From contig JAWKSY010000020.1 of NCBI GenBank assembly GCA_041402125.1, forward strand, positions 28,684 to 92,683: 64,000 nt of DNA. Direction: 5' to 3'. Below the pieces are notes generated by a model. It ran no database searches. It saw only the letters and a program-made list of their open reading frames with translations, and had not been told where the DNA came from. The position numbers and the translations under genes are program-made. The stretch comes from JAWKSY01 sp041402125 (GTDB taxonomy: Bacteria; Planctomycetota; GCA-002687715; DRQF01). Below are positions 49,129-58,425 of the stretch, one piece after another (positions within the stretch are counted from its first letter, which is position 1; each line of letters opens with the position of its first letter).

Positions 49129-49483
49129 GGCACTCCTCCTTCGCGATCTCGTCGCGCTTCGTGGTCTCGTCTCCGCGTCCCGGTGACGCGGACGGCGACG
49201 ACCCACTTCAGCGAGTGCCGTGCCAATCGGGAAAACCCGCAGGGAGGGCCCGCAGATGCGGCACTTAGGGCCGTTCCGGGGCCGGAAGGCCGTCGGCGTG
49301 TCCACTCGGGAGGTCGCCGCCTGTCCACCTTCGACCGCGCGCCGGCCCCCCACGGGAGGCAGGGCGACGCCGGGGAGCCTACAATGCGTCGACCGGCCCC
49401 CGATCGCCCGCGCTCGGCGGCCCGTGGCGTCCGCGACCCCGGAGGTCGGGACCGAATCGAAGAGACCCCAGGGAGGAAACCCG
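49129..49483. other. Divergent intergenic region, 355 bases
   Basis: The region lies between the coiled-coil gene (-) and the M48 peptidase gene (+). It contains GGAGGAG for the minus gene and a TACAAT at 49380-49385 that is a good -10 match for the plus gene (leader about 99 bases). I see no further gene or repeat. Confidence 0.45.
49380..49385 (+). promoter_or_regulatory. -10-like TACAAT before the M48 gene
   Basis: TACAAT, close to the sigma-70 consensus, lies 98 bases before the GTG start at 49484. No -35 box is evident. Confidence 0.4.
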
Positions 49484-50278
49484 GTGATCCGTCACTCCAG
49501 ATGGGCGGCCCTCGGCGCCGCCATCGCGCTCATGCTCGTGCCCGCGTGCCAGACGAACCCCGAGACCGGGCGGTCCGGCATCAACCTCGTGCCCGACTCC
49601 TACATGAACTCGCTCGGAGCCCAGGCCTACGCCGAGGTGAAGCAGACCGAGAAGCGCAGCACCGATCAGCGCCTCACCGCGATCGTCGAGCGCGTCGCCG
49701 GACGCATCACCGCCGCCGCCGGCGAGCAGATGGAATGGGAGGTCACCCTCGTCGAGAGCCCGCAGGCGAACGCCTTCGTGCTGCCCGGAGGGAAGATCGT
49801 CGTCTACACCGGGATCCTGCCCATCTGCCAGACGGAGGCGGCGCTCGCCTTCGTCCTCGGTCACGAGGTGGGGCACGCGATCGCCCGCCACGGCTCCGAG
49901 CGCGCGAGCCAGACCCTGATCGTCCAGGGTGGGCTCACCCTCGCCGATCTCTCGCTCGGGACCGGACAGAACAAGGAGCTCATCATGGGCGTGCTGGGGA
50001 CCGGCGCGCAGTACGGCGTGCTGCTTCCCTACTCGCGAGCCCACGAGAGCGACGCCGACCACACCGGCATCCGCTACATGGCCCGCGCGGGCTACGACCC
50101 GCGCGTCGCGCCCGACCTCTGGCTCCGGATGGGAGCGCAGGGGCAGGAGCCGCCCGAGTTCTCCTCGACGCACCCGAACAGCGAGCGGCGCGCCTCCGAC
50201 CTCCAGGGCCTCATGAAGGAGGCGATGGAGATCTACGAGAAGGCGCCGGTCAAGCACGGCGTCGGCGAGGCGCTCTGA
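49484..50278 (+). CDS. M48-family metallopeptidase lipoprotein
   Basis: The 264-residue protein has a lipoprotein signal (LMLVPACQTNP) and the M48 zinc motif in LGHEVGHAIARHGSE, with the third ligand in AHESDADHTG, and ends with THPNSERRASDL. This matches the BepA/LoiP-like outer-membrane protein quality-control proteases. The GTG start has GGGAGG ahead of it. A strong hairpin terminator follows. Confidence 0.9.
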   Translation: MIRHSRWAALGAAIALMLVPACQTNPETGRSGINLVPDSYMNSLGAQAYAEVKQTEKRSTDQRLTAIVERVAGRITAAAGEQMEWEVTLVESPQANAFVLPGGKIVVYTGILPICQTEAALAFVLGHEVGHAIARHGSERASQTLIVQGGLTLADLSLGTGQNKELIMGVLGTGAQYGVLLPYSRAHESDADHTGIRYMARAGYDPRVAPDLWLRMGAQGQEPPEFSSTHPNSERRASDLQGLMKEAMEIYEKAPVKHGVGEAL

Positions 50279-50313
50279 GAGGCGACGTCCTCGCGAGCCG
50301 TCGACCGGACGAG

Positions 50314-50347
50314 AAGGGCCCGCGCGTCGTGTGACGCGCGGGCCCTT
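50314..50347. terminator. Intrinsic terminator, bidirectional
   Basis: A perfect 15-bp stem (50314-50328 with 50333-50347) with loop GTGT is followed by a short T-run on the plus side and preceded by an A-run on the minus side, so it serves both the M48 gene and the convergent secreted-protein gene at 50402. Confidence 0.9.
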
Positions 50348-50401
50348 TTCATGGTAGCCGGTCCGACGAGATCCGGGACGGTCCCGGATCCCCGCCGACG
50401 A

Positions 50402-51523
50402 TCACATCTGCTCGAAGCAGACGACGTTCGTCGTGATGTGCGGGCTGACGAAGTTCGTCGGGTAGAGGTAGTTCTGGGCGTAGATCTTGAAGCCCAGCGG
50501 AAGCTGCGGGATGAGGAAGGTCGTCGACTTGCACTGGACGGGGTTGCCGTTGCTCGGCGGGATGCCGAGGTCGATGACGCTGATCGTGCCCGGGACGGCG
50601 GTGATGCCCAGCGAGACGATCGGCTGGCCGGGGACGCTGGTGATCGCGAAGGGCATCGGGTTGAGGAACTGCGAGTAGAGGACGCAGCAGCCGTAGGCAT
50701 CCGGGATGCCGGTCTGCAGCGTGATCGAGGTGCCGCCCGGAACCGCCATCTGCTCCGTGATCCGGAAGTCGCCGGCGACGGGCATGCAGGGCAGGTTCGG
50801 GATCGAGGTCATCGCGACCGCGGGGAGGTAGTCCTCACCGATGCCGTCGTCCTCGAGCGAGCCGAGGAACGCGTGCAGACCGAAGGTGTCGTTGCCCGGA
50901 ACGGCGTACTGCGCGAGCAGCGCCGAGAAGTTCGTGATCGTGAACTCGAGGTCCGGGAAGGCGGCGCTCGGCGAAGCCGCGACGACGCCGGTGTTGCCCG
51001 GCAGCGGGGTGCCGAAGCGGTTGTAGGGATCGCTCAGCGGGTTCTGCGTCGGGAAGAAGACCAGGTTGTCGTAGGTCGCGACCGTGAACGACGAGAGGTC
51101 GCCGCCGATCGGCGTGCCGACGACGATGTCGAGCAGGCCGTCGTCGTCGAAGTCGAAGCCCATCGTGAAGGACTCGGTCCCGCCGAAGTTCGGGAGGTCG
51201 TCACCACCGTTGATGACGAGGCCCGCGCTCGGCGAGCCGGGATCGCCGTCGCCGTCGGCGTCGCCCGCGATGCCGAAGGTGTCGATGCCGCAGAAGAGGG
51301 TGTCGGTCGCCTCGTCGTAGGAGAGGGCGACGCCCTTGATGTCCCAGCCGCTCATCATGCCGGCGAGGTTCGGCGGGATGCCGACGTCCATGCCGCCGGG
51401 ATCGGCGAAGAACTGGGTGGGCGGGAAGTCGGCCGTGACGTCACCGGTGAAGGTGATCGCCTGACCGTGGGAGACCCCAAGGGCGAGGGCGAGCGCCAGG
51501 AGGGAAAGCAGCGGAGTCTTCAT
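50402..51523 (-). CDS. Secreted planctomycete-type protein, copy 1
   Basis: The 373-residue protein has a signal peptide (about residues 1-20) and then a beta-rich body with DADGDGDPG, DFDDDGLLDIVVG and GNDTFG calcium-binding-like Asp-rich loops. The C-terminal part has CCVLY and ends NVVCFEQM. It lacks a known catalytic domain. A near-identical copy lies at 52019 on the same strand; function is unknown. Confidence 0.7.
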   Translation of the reverse strand: MKTPLLSLLALALALGVSHGQAITFTGDVTADFPPTQFFADPGGMDVGIPPNLAGMMSGWDIKGVALSYDEATDTLFCGIDTFGIAGDADGDGDPGSPSAGLVINGGDDLPNFGGTESFTMGFDFDDDGLLDIVVGTPIGGDLSSFTVATYDNLVFFPTQNPLSDPYNRFGTPLPGNTGVVAASPSAAFPDLEFTITNFSALLAQYAVPGNDTFGLHAFLGSLEDDGIGEDYLPAVAMTSIPNLPCMPVAGDFRITEQMAVPGGTSITLQTGIPDAYGCCVLYSQFLNPMPFAITSVPGQPIVSLGITAVPGTISVIDLGIPPSNGNPVQCKSTTFLIPQLPLGFKIYAQNYLYPTNFVSPHITTNVVCFEQM

Positions 51524-52018
51524 GGGATGTCGGGTCCTTGGTGCGTCCGCCCGTGCACCCGCCGACGCGTCCCCCCTCGGGCGGGCGTCACGGGATCGAT
51601 GCGATCGGGCGTCTTCGTTGTGGTGCCGTTCGGCTGGCATCGGGCCTCCGCGATCGACGTGATCGAGGCGGCCCGCAGGGTCAGTACGCGAATTTAATCG
51701 GTCCCGATGCGGGTCCCCACGAGATTTCATTTGTCGAGGGAAAACCCGAGAATCGCTTCGAACGGCGCCTTCGGGCCCGGCGGGCGGCGGTGGACGCAAG
51801 CGGGGTCGGAAGGACTCCTTGCGGCGGTCGGTGGTCCGGAGAGCGCACCGCGTCACCCGGCTCGGGGTCGGGGGGGAGTCCGGTGAGGAACGGGTGAAGG
51901 CCTCCGGCGGGGGAGGCCCCCCCCGGTCCGGGACGAGCTCCGAGTCCAAGAGAAGGGGCCCGCGAGTCCGAAGACTCGCGGGCCCCTCTCGATGTTCACG
52001 ACCCTTGCGGGCCCGCGA
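51524..52018. other. Gap between the two secreted paralogues, 495 bases
   Basis: It contains the terminator of copy 2 (51950-51990) and an AT-rich patch at about 51688-51742. On the minus strand that patch carries GATTAAATTCG (51691-51701), a candidate -10 for copy 1. No credible gene is seen. Confidence 0.45.
51950..51990 (-). terminator. Hairpin terminator of secreted copy 2
   Basis: An 18-bp stem with one bulged base (51950-51968 with 51973-51990) and loop CGAA. The stem sequence closely resembles that at 50314-50347, the terminator of copy 1, so it was probably duplicated with the gene. Confidence 0.85.
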
Positions 52019-53141
52019 TCACATCTGCTCGAAGCAGACGACGTTCGTCGTGATGTGCGGGCTGACGAAGCCGGTCGGGTAGAGGTAGTTCTGGGCGTAG
52101 ATCTTGGTCCCCAGCGGGAGCTGCGGCACGAAGAAGGTCGTGCTCTTGCACTGGAAGGGGTTGCCGTTGCTCGGCGGGATGCCGAGGTCGATCACGCTGA
52201 TGGTGCCCGGAACCGCGGTGATACCGATCGAGACCAGGGGCTGACCCGGGACGCTGACGATCGCGAAGGGCATCTGGTTGAGGAAGGGCGAGTAGAGGAC
52301 GCAGCAGCCGTAGCCGTTCGGGATACCGGTCTGCAGGGTCACCATGGTGCCGCCGGGAACCGCGATCTCCTCGGTGATCTGGAAGTCACCGGGGATCGGG
52401 AAGCAGGGCAGCTCCGGGATCGACATGGTGGCGACCGCCGGGAGGTAGTCCTCGCCGATGCCGTCGTCCTCGAGCGAGCCCATGAAGGCGTGGATGCCGA
52501 AGGTGTCGTTGCCCGGCTGACCGAACTGACCCAGCAGCGCCGAGAAGTTCGTGATGGTGAACTCGATGTCCGGGAAGGCCGCGCTCGGCGAGGCCGCGAC
52601 GGTGCCCGTGTTGCCCGGCAGCGGGGTGCCGAAGCGGTTGTAGGGATCGCTCAGCGGGTTCTGCGAGGGCAGGAACACGAAGTTGTTGTAGGTGGCGACC
52701 ATGAAGCCCGACAGGTCGGAGCCCAGCGGGGTGCCGGCCACGATGTCGAGGAATCCGTCGTCGTTGAGGTCGAGGCCGAAGGTGAAGGCCTCGGTGCCTC
52801 CGAAGTTCGGGATGTCGTCGCCGCCGTTGATCAGCAGGCCGGCGCTGGCGCCGCCCGGGTTGCCGTCGCCGTCGGCGTCACCGGCGATCCCGAAGGTGTC
52901 GATGCCGCAGTAGAGGGTGTCGGTGGCCTCGTCGTAGCTGAGGGCCATCGCCTTGATGTCCCAGCCGCTGACGGCGCCCATGAGGGAGGCCGGGATGCCG
53001 ACGTCCATGCCGCCGGGATCGCTGTAGTACTGCGTCGCGGGGAAGTCGGCGGCGACGTCACCGGTGAAGGTCACCGCCTGGCCCATGGTCATGCCCACGG
53101 TCAGCAGGAGAGCGGTGAGGGAAAGCGTCAGAGTCTTCATC
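52019..53141 (-). CDS. Secreted planctomycete-type protein, copy 2
   Basis: The product is a paralogue of the gene at 50402 and nearly the same length. Matching blocks include QAVTFTGDVAADFP, DPGGMDVGIP, DEATDTLYCGIDTFGIAG, NPLSDPYNRFGTPLPGNTG, IGEDYLPAVATMS and the end HITTNVVCFEQM. The two DNA sequences are almost identical over their last 50 bases. A signal peptide is present (MKTLTLSLTALLLTVGMTMG). The arrangement is a recent tandem duplication, including the terminator hairpin. Confidence 0.7.
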
Positions 53142-53539
53142 TCGTTGTCGATTCCTTCCTGAGTGCTTTCTCGGGATGAACGGTGCGCATCTCGTGATCC
53201 GGGGATCGCTCCGCCGGGTTTCGTCCACGAGGGGAAACGCGTCTCACGGTTGACAGGGCAAATCTCTCGGTGGGTCCCGCGGCAGCTCGCCTCGAGTCCC
53301 ACTCGTACGCCCCGGAGTGTAACCAGGGCCCCCCGCGTCAACCCCCAGAAATCCCGGCACCCGATCTTTTCCCGGCTCCGGGTTTCCCCTCGGATCATCG
53401 GCCGCCAAGTCGAAGCCCCCGCGTTCTTTGCATAAATTGTACCTGGCGGCCTCCGGATCGGGTCGGGCCCCGCCATCCGTCACCCGGGGCGCCGAGCCGG
53501 CGCATCAGGGAGGGACGGGAATCCGCCGCGAGGTCCGCG
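53142..53539. other. Divergent intergenic region, 398 bases
   Basis: The region lies between secreted copy 2 (-) and the DUF1289 gene (+). It includes CATAAATTGTACC at about 53431-53443, the only AT-rich patch and a possible promoter for the plus strand. A perfect TTGACA occurs at 53249-53254 without a matching -10. No gene seen. Confidence 0.4.
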
Positions 53540-53773
53540 ATGACTCCAGACTCTCCCTGCAACCAGGTCTGCCAGATGGACGCCCGAGGGCACCACTGTC
53601 TGGGCTGCGGCCGGAATGCCGAGGAGATCGCGATCTGGTGGCGTCTGACCCCCGACGAACGCCGACGGCGCATGGTCGAGATCGCGGCGCGATTCCAGGG
53701 GGCGCGTCGGGCATCGTCGCCGTCCTCGTCCGGACGGGAAGGAGGCCGGCCCGAATCGCCGGCCGACCGCTAA
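53540..53773 (+). CDS. DUF1289-family small cysteine-rich protein
   Basis: The 77-residue protein starts MTPDSPCNQVCQMDARGHHCLGCGRNAEEIAIWWRLT with the C-x3-C ... C-x2-C pattern and the trailing W and R of DUF1289. These small proteins likely bind a metal and occur near many unrelated genes; their role is not established. The gene is short but the family match is clear. Confidence 0.85.
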   Translation: MTPDSPCNQVCQMDARGHHCLGCGRNAEEIAIWWRLTPDERRRRMVEIAARFQGARRASSPSSSGREGGRPESPADR

Positions 53774-53892
53774 CGAGTCACGTCGCCCTGCGTGGTGCAG
53801 GGCGGAAAACCGAAGGCCCCCGAGGCCGGGGGACGGGCCGATCCGAGGTGCGGGTCGCACGTCCGTCCGGAGCCGGGGGCGAGGAGATCGAG

Positions 53893-54948
53893 ATGATCCA
53901 GATCCGTACGCTGGCCACCTTCTGCGCGGCCGCCATCGTCAGCCTGTCGGGCATGCTCGCCGCCCAGGACGCCGCTCCCGCGCCGGCGGCGCCGAAGCCG
54001 CTCGTCAAGGTCGCGCCCAAGTTCAAGAAGGGCCAGGTGCTCCACTTCATCCGCGAGGACAACTCGACGGTGGACATGATGGGGCAGGGCATGGTCAACA
54101 AGATCGCCTTCGAGATGACCATGACGGTCGCCGAGGTCGAGGAGGGCGGCGCCGCCCGCGCGAAGGTCGATATCGGCCGGGTCTACGGCAGCATGAATCT
54201 CGCCGGCATGATGGACGTCTCCTTCGACTCCGACGAGGCGGACGCCGCCGAGGACGAGGACGAGGGTGACGACGCGGGCATGGGGATGGGCGGGCTGCCC
54301 GACCCGAAGATGCTCGGGAAGATGTTCACCTCCGCCGCCGGCACGAGCTTCGATCTCCACTTCGACGCCGCCGGTCGCGTCACCAAGGTCTCGGGCTTTC
54401 CGACCGGGCTCCGCGGCGTCGGATCCCAGGTGCCGGACGCCCAGATCGTCGAACGCTTCGGCGCGGCCTTCGCCGTGCTCCCCAAGGACGGCGTGGCCGT
54501 CGGTTCGAAGTTCGAGAGCGGCGCGATGCCGCTGCCGGGCTTCAAGGCCAAGCTCGCCCACGAGGTCACGACCTGCGACGACAAGTCCGTCGTGATCAAG
54601 GCCTCGGGCAAGGTCGCCGAGGACGCCGACGCCGCGGGGGGCAACCCCCTCGCCGCGCTGGCCGAGTTCGACGGCGGCAAGGTCGAGTCGACCACGACCC
54701 TCTCCCGCGAGGACGGTCTGCCGGTCGAGCACCGCGCGACCACCAAGATCGACCTCTACATGGAGAACGAGATGGCCGAGGGCGAGCTCTCCGTCACCTC
54801 CGAGGCGGTGATGAAGCGCGTGAAGGGCTTCGAGAAGAAGAAGGCCAAGGCGGCCGAGGCCCCGGCGCCGAAGGACGAGGCCGCGCCGGCGCCCAAGACG
54901 GAGGCTCCGAAGGCCGAGGGCGAGCCGAAGAAGGGCAAGGACGCCTGA
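53893..54948 (+). CDS. Secreted protein with Lys/Ala/Pro tail, DUF6263-like
   Basis: A signal peptide (about residues 1-24, ending LAAQ) precedes a beta-rich domain (FKKGQVLHFIREDNSTVDMMGQGMVNK, then FGAAFAVLPKDGVAVGSKFE) of the kind found in Planctomycetota and often labelled DUF6263. The last 50 residues are a low-complexity tail of Lys, Ala, Pro and Glu. Function is unknown. GAGGAG lies upstream of the ATG. Confidence 0.6.
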   Translation: MIQIRTLATFCAAAIVSLSGMLAAQDAAPAPAAPKPLVKVAPKFKKGQVLHFIREDNSTVDMMGQGMVNKIAFEMTMTVAEVEEGGAARAKVDIGRVYGSMNLAGMMDVSFDSDEADAAEDEDEGDDAGMGMGGLPDPKMLGKMFTSAAGTSFDLHFDAAGRVTKVSGFPTGLRGVGSQVPDAQIVERFGAAFAVLPKDGVAVGSKFESGAMPLPGFKAKLAHEVTTCDDKSVVIKASGKVAEDADAAGGNPLAALAEFDGGKVESTTTLSREDGLPVEHRATTKIDLYMENEMAEGELSVTSEAVMKRVKGFEKKKAKAAEAPAPKDEAAPAPKTEAPKAEGEPKKGKDA

Positions 54949-54969
54949 TCCCGCTTCCGATGCGCTCCG

Positions 54970-55008
54970 CGAGGGCCGCCTTCCCGCCGCGCGGGGAGGC
55001 GGCCCTTC
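54970..55008 (+). terminator. Hairpin terminator after the secreted protein gene
   Basis: A 10-bp stem (54972-54981 with 54997-55006) encloses a GC-rich inner hairpin and lies 23 bases after the stop. Confidence 0.65.
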
Positions 55009-55069
55009 GCGCTTCCGGGCCCCGGTGTCGGTGCGTCGTGCGACAAACCGCAGCGGGAGGAAGTCGCGG

Positions 55070-55825
55070 ATGGCCGAACAAGACAATGCGATGGTCGGGC
55101 TGCTGCTCGACTTCGAGAACCTGATCATCCCCTTCGAGAAGCGCAGCGGTTATCAGCCGGGCTCGGTGCAGCTCGCGCCCATCGTCGACTTCCTCGAGGA
55201 GAACTTCGGGCCCGTGATCATCCGGCGTGCCTACGCCGACTGGAGTCACCGCGGCTTCAAGGGCTACGAGCGACAGCTCCAGGATCTCGGCGTCGAGATG
55301 ATCCACGTCATCAAACGCACCCGCGATTCGATGAAGAACGGCGCGGACATCCTCCTGACCGCCGACGCCGTCGAGTGCCTCCTGCTCCGGCCCTTCGTGA
55401 CCGACTTCGCGATCGTCAGCGGCGACAGCGACATCGGCCCGCTCGTTCAGAAGCTGAAGAGCCACGGCAAGACCGTGGTCGTCATCGGACCCGACGAGAA
55501 GTCGACGGCCCGCCACGTGATCGACATGGCCGATCGCTTCAAGTACTACACCGACATCGTCGAGCCGACGCCCGAGCCGCCCAAGCGCCGGGATCGCAAG
55601 CGCCCGTTGACCCCGCAGCAGGCGATCATCTCGATCCTCGAGGAGTCGGAGGGCGGGCTCGAGAGCGCCGCGCTCAAGCGGCAGCTCTGCGCGAAGAAGG
55701 AGTTCGAGCACTTCAACCAGAAGGCGCTCGGCTTCAAGACCTGGACGAGCTTCCTGCGCTCGATCGACCGGGTCGCGATCCGTCGGCGCTCCGACCTGGG
55801 CGTCGAGGTCAGCCTGAAGGACTGA
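55070..55825 (+). CDS. NYN-domain nuclease with C-terminal OST-HTH/LOTUS domain
   Basis: The 251-residue cytosolic protein has an NYN (PIN-like) domain at residues 8-165: VGLLLDFENL with the first acidic residue, ADILLTADAVECL, FAIVSGDSDIGPLV with the acidic pair, and TVVVIGP. A C-terminal OST-HTH/LOTUS-like domain follows (about 180-250; LTPQQAIISILEESEGGLESAALKRQL, GFKTWTSFLRSI). This is the LabA/Limkain-type layout, thought to cut or bind RNA. CutC follows after three bases. Confidence 0.88.
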   Translation: MAEQDNAMVGLLLDFENLIIPFEKRSGYQPGSVQLAPIVDFLEENFGPVIIRRAYADWSHRGFKGYERQLQDLGVEMIHVIKRTRDSMKNGADILLTADAVECLLLRPFVTDFAIVSGDSDIGPLVQKLKSHGKTVVVIGPDEKSTARHVIDMADRFKYYTDIVEPTPEPPKRRDRKRPLTPQQAIISILEESEGGLESAALKRQLCAKKEFEHFNQKALGFKTWTSFLRSIDRVAIRRRSDLGVEVSLKD

Positions 55826-55828
55826 TCC

Positions 55829-56527
55829 GTGGTCCTCGAGATCGCGGTGGACCGACTGGAGGACGCGCGCGCGGCGGAGGGCGCCGGGGCGCAGCGCCTC
55901 GAGTTCTGCGCCGCTCTCGCCCTCGACGGCCTGACGCCGACGCTCGCGGCCCTCGACGCCGTCCTCGACGCGGTCCGGATTCCCGTCGCGGTCCTCGTCC
56001 GCCCGCGTCCGGGCGACTTCGTCCACGAACCTCCGGAGGCCGACCTCTACGTCGCCGAGGTGCGCGCCGTCGCGACGCGATCGGTCGAGGCGATCGTGGT
56101 CGGGGCCCTCGATCGCGAGGGCGGGCTCGATCTCCCGCTGCTCGGAAGGCTCGTCGACGCCGCCGCGGGGAAGACGCTGGTCTTCCACCGCGCCTTCGAC
56201 CGTCTGCGCGACCGGCCGGACGGGGCCCGCGCGTTGGCCGCCCTCGGATTCGCCCGGATCCTGAGCTCCGGCGGCGCTCCGGACGCCGCGGCCGGACGCG
56301 AGGGGCTGCGCGAACTCCTCGCCCTGCCCGACGCGCCGCGCGTCGTCGCGGCCGGCGGCGTGCGCGCGGCGGGCGCCGCGGCGCTCCTCGCGCTCGGCGA
56401 TCTCGATCTCCACTCGAGCGCGCGCCGCGAGGTCCTCGCGCGGGACGAAGGAGTCGGGAGCGGAGAGCCGCGCCGACTCTCGGTCGACGAGGTGAGCGCG
56501 CTCCGCGCGAACCTCCCGGCCTCGTGA
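55829..56527 (+). CDS. cutC: CutC-family copper homeostasis protein
   Basis: The 232-residue TIM-barrel protein has LEIAVDRLEDARAAEGAGAQRLEFCAALALDGLTPT, LVRPRPGDFVH, KTLVFHRAFD and ARILSSGGAP, all characteristic of CutC. Its role is linked to copper tolerance in E. coli, with the biochemical function unsettled. The GTG start lies close behind the NYN gene. The 3' end is inside a 32-bp tandem repeat that encodes its last residues and the stop. Confidence 0.88.
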   Translation: MVLEIAVDRLEDARAAEGAGAQRLEFCAALALDGLTPTLAALDAVLDAVRIPVAVLVRPRPGDFVHEPPEADLYVAEVRAVATRSVEAIVVGALDREGGLDLPLLGRLVDAAAGKTLVFHRAFDRLRDRPDGARALAALGFARILSSGGAPDAAAGREGLRELLALPDAPRVVAAGGVRAAGAAALLALGDLDLHSSARREVLARDEGVGSGEPRRLSVDEVSALRANLPAS

Positions 56528-56600
56528 GCGCGCTCCGCGCGAACCTGCCGGCCTCGTGAGCGCGCCTCGCGCGCTCGTGCCGGCGACGTGAGCGCGTCGT
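56492..56600. repeat. 32-bp tandem repeat overlapping the cutC stop
   Basis: Units beginning GTGAGCGCG start at 56492, 56524, 56556 and 56588, an exact 32-base period; the first two are nearly identical (GTGAGCGCGCTCCGCGCGAA and so on) and the third is degenerate. The second unit supplies the TGA stop of cutC. Confidence 0.85.
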
Positions 56601-56709
56601 CCCCGGGGCGGGTCCGGGGACGACCTGCTATGATCCCGCCGCTCCCGCGTCGGGCGGATGCGGGGCCGAACGAGCCGGGGAGGAGAGATCGATCGCGGTC
56701 CTGCTCGAA

Positions 56710-58425
56710 ATGTCGGAAACCGCCGGTCCGCTCCTGGTCCTCGCCGGCGTCCTCGTCGCGGGCGTGGCCCTCGGTGCCCTCGCGCGACGATTCCACCTGC
56801 CGGCGGTCACGGGCCAGGTCCTGGCCGGCGTCCTGCTCGGGCTGGCCTTCGGGGCCGGCACCGCGCACGAGGCCGCGGCCCGCCTCCAACCCGTCACGCA
56901 CTTCGCCCTCGGGCTGATCGCGATCACCGTCGGGGCCCACCTCGACGTCCGCCGCCTGCGGAACGCGGGACGGCGGCTCGGTCTCCTCGTCCTCGCCGAG
57001 ATGACGATCACGCCGCTGATCGTCTTCGTCGGCGTGGCCGGACCGGGGGGAGAGCCCCTCACCACGGCCGTTCTGCTCGCGGCCCTGTCGATCTCGACCG
57101 CCCCCGCGACGGTGATCGCGCTCGTCAAGGAGAGCCGCGCCAAGGGCGTCTTCGTGAAGACCCTGATCGCGGCGGTCGCGCTGAACAACATCGCCTGCAT
57201 CTGCGTCTTCGAGCTCGCGCGCATCGTCTCGCAGGGCATCGAGGATCCGACGGCCTCCCACGGGCTCGGCGTCGTCCTCCTCGCGCCCCTGAAGCAGATC
57301 GCCGGCGCCGTGCTCGTCGGAGGCGGCGCCGGGCTCGGTCTGCTCGCGGCCACGACGCGGGTCGTCCGGAGCGATCAGCTCGCCACCGCGACCTTCATCG
57401 CGCTGCTGTTCACGACGGGGCTCGCCGACTGGCTCGAGGTCTCGTCGATGCTCTCCTGCATGGTGCTCGGGATCACGCTCGCCAACCTCACGCCCCACAA
57501 GGAAGAGGTGATGGAGAGCGCCTTCTCGAACATGCAGATGGCCGCGCTCGCCGCCTTCTTCACCCTCGCGGGGATGCACCTCGACTTCTCGCACCTCCGG
57601 GAGGTCTGGCCGCTGGCCCTCCTGATCGTCGCCCTGCGCGCCCTGGGGAAGATCCTCTCGGGCTGGCTGGCGATGCGGGCGGCGCGCGCGCCGGGGAGCG
57701 TGCGACGCAATCTCGGGCTCGCGCTCGTGCCCCAGGCCGGCGTCGCCGTCGGCCTGATCCTTCTCGTGATCGAGGATCCGGCCTTCGAGGCCATCGCGGC
57801 GTCCTTCCTCGCGGTCGGCCTCGCCAGCGTGACGCTCAACGAGATCATCGGCCCGGTCCTCACGCGCCTCGCCCTGGCGCGGTCGGGGGATGCGAACAAG
57901 GACCGGGAGCGGCTGATCGACTTCCTCCACGAGGAGAACATCGTCACCGGTCTGGAGAACCTCACGAAGGAGCAGGCCCTGGCGCGGTTGACCGACGTCC
58001 TCGTGACCTCGAATCACCTCCGGGTGGATCGCGAGGCGCTCCTCCAGGACTTCCTACGGCGCGAGAGGGAGGCCTCGACCTGCCTCGGGGAGGGGCTGTC
58101 GATCCCTCACGCGGCCTGGCCGGCCGGCAACCGCATCGTGGGCGCGATGGGGATCAGCTCCAGCGGGCTCGGTTTCGACACGCCCGACGGCAAGCCGGTG
58201 CACTGCGTCGTGCTCCTGCTCACGCCCGCCGATCAGCGGGATCGCCACCTCGAGATCCTCGGCGCCTTCGCGCGCGTCATCGGTTCGGATCGGAACGTCC
58301 GCAACCAGCTCTACCACGCGGCGAGCCCCGCGCACGCCTACGAGCTGCTGCACACCGACGACGAGGATCACTTCAACTACTTCTTCGAGGACGACGAGTC
58401 GCCCGCGGCCGCCTCGGCCTCCTGA
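56710..58425 (+). CDS. Kef-type cation/proton antiporter with EIIA-like domain
   Basis: The 571-residue protein has 11 to 12 transmembrane helices (residues 1-390) with the CPA2 pattern VTGQVLAGVLLGLAFGAG, ALGLIAITVGAHLD, and ALVPQAGVAVGLILLV. The C-terminal part (about 400-560) resembles a PTS EIIA type 2 domain: LTDVLVTSNHLRVDREALLQDFLRRE, then STCLGEGLSIPHAAWP with the phosphorylatable histidine, and HLEILGAFARVI. The soluble domain may gate the antiporter in response to phosphorylation. It converges with, and overlaps by 49 bases, the TlpA-like gene. Confidence 0.85.
   Translation: MSETAGPLLVLAGVLVAGVALGALARRFHLPAVTGQVLAGVLLGLAFGAGTAHEAAARLQPVTHFALGLIAITVGAHLDVRRLRNAGRRLGLLVLAEMTITPLIVFVGVAGPGGEPLTTAVLLAALSISTAPATVIALVKESRAKGVFVKTLIAAVALNNIACICVFELARIVSQGIEDPTASHGLGVVLLAPLKQIAGAVLVGGGAGLGLLAATTRVVRSDQLATATFIALLFTTGLADWLEVSSMLSCMVLGITLANLTPHKEEVMESAFSNMQMAALAAFFTLAGMHLDFSHLREVWPLALLIVALRALGKILSGWLAMRAARAPGSVRRNLGLALVPQAGVAVGLILLVIEDPAFEAIAASFLAVGLASVTLNEIIGPVLTRLALARSGDANKDRERLIDFLHEENIVTGLENLTKEQALARLTDVLVTSNHLRVDREALLQDFLRREREASTCLGEGLSIPHAAWPAGNRIVGAMGISSSGLGFDTPDGKPVHCVVLLLTPADQRDRHLEILGAFARVIGSDRNVRNQLYHAASPAHAYELLHTDDEDHFNYFFEDDESPAAASAS

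Noticed and set aside
53249..53254. Perfect TTGACA -35 box on the plus strand
   Set aside because: No matching -10 at 16-18 bases downstream; chance match.
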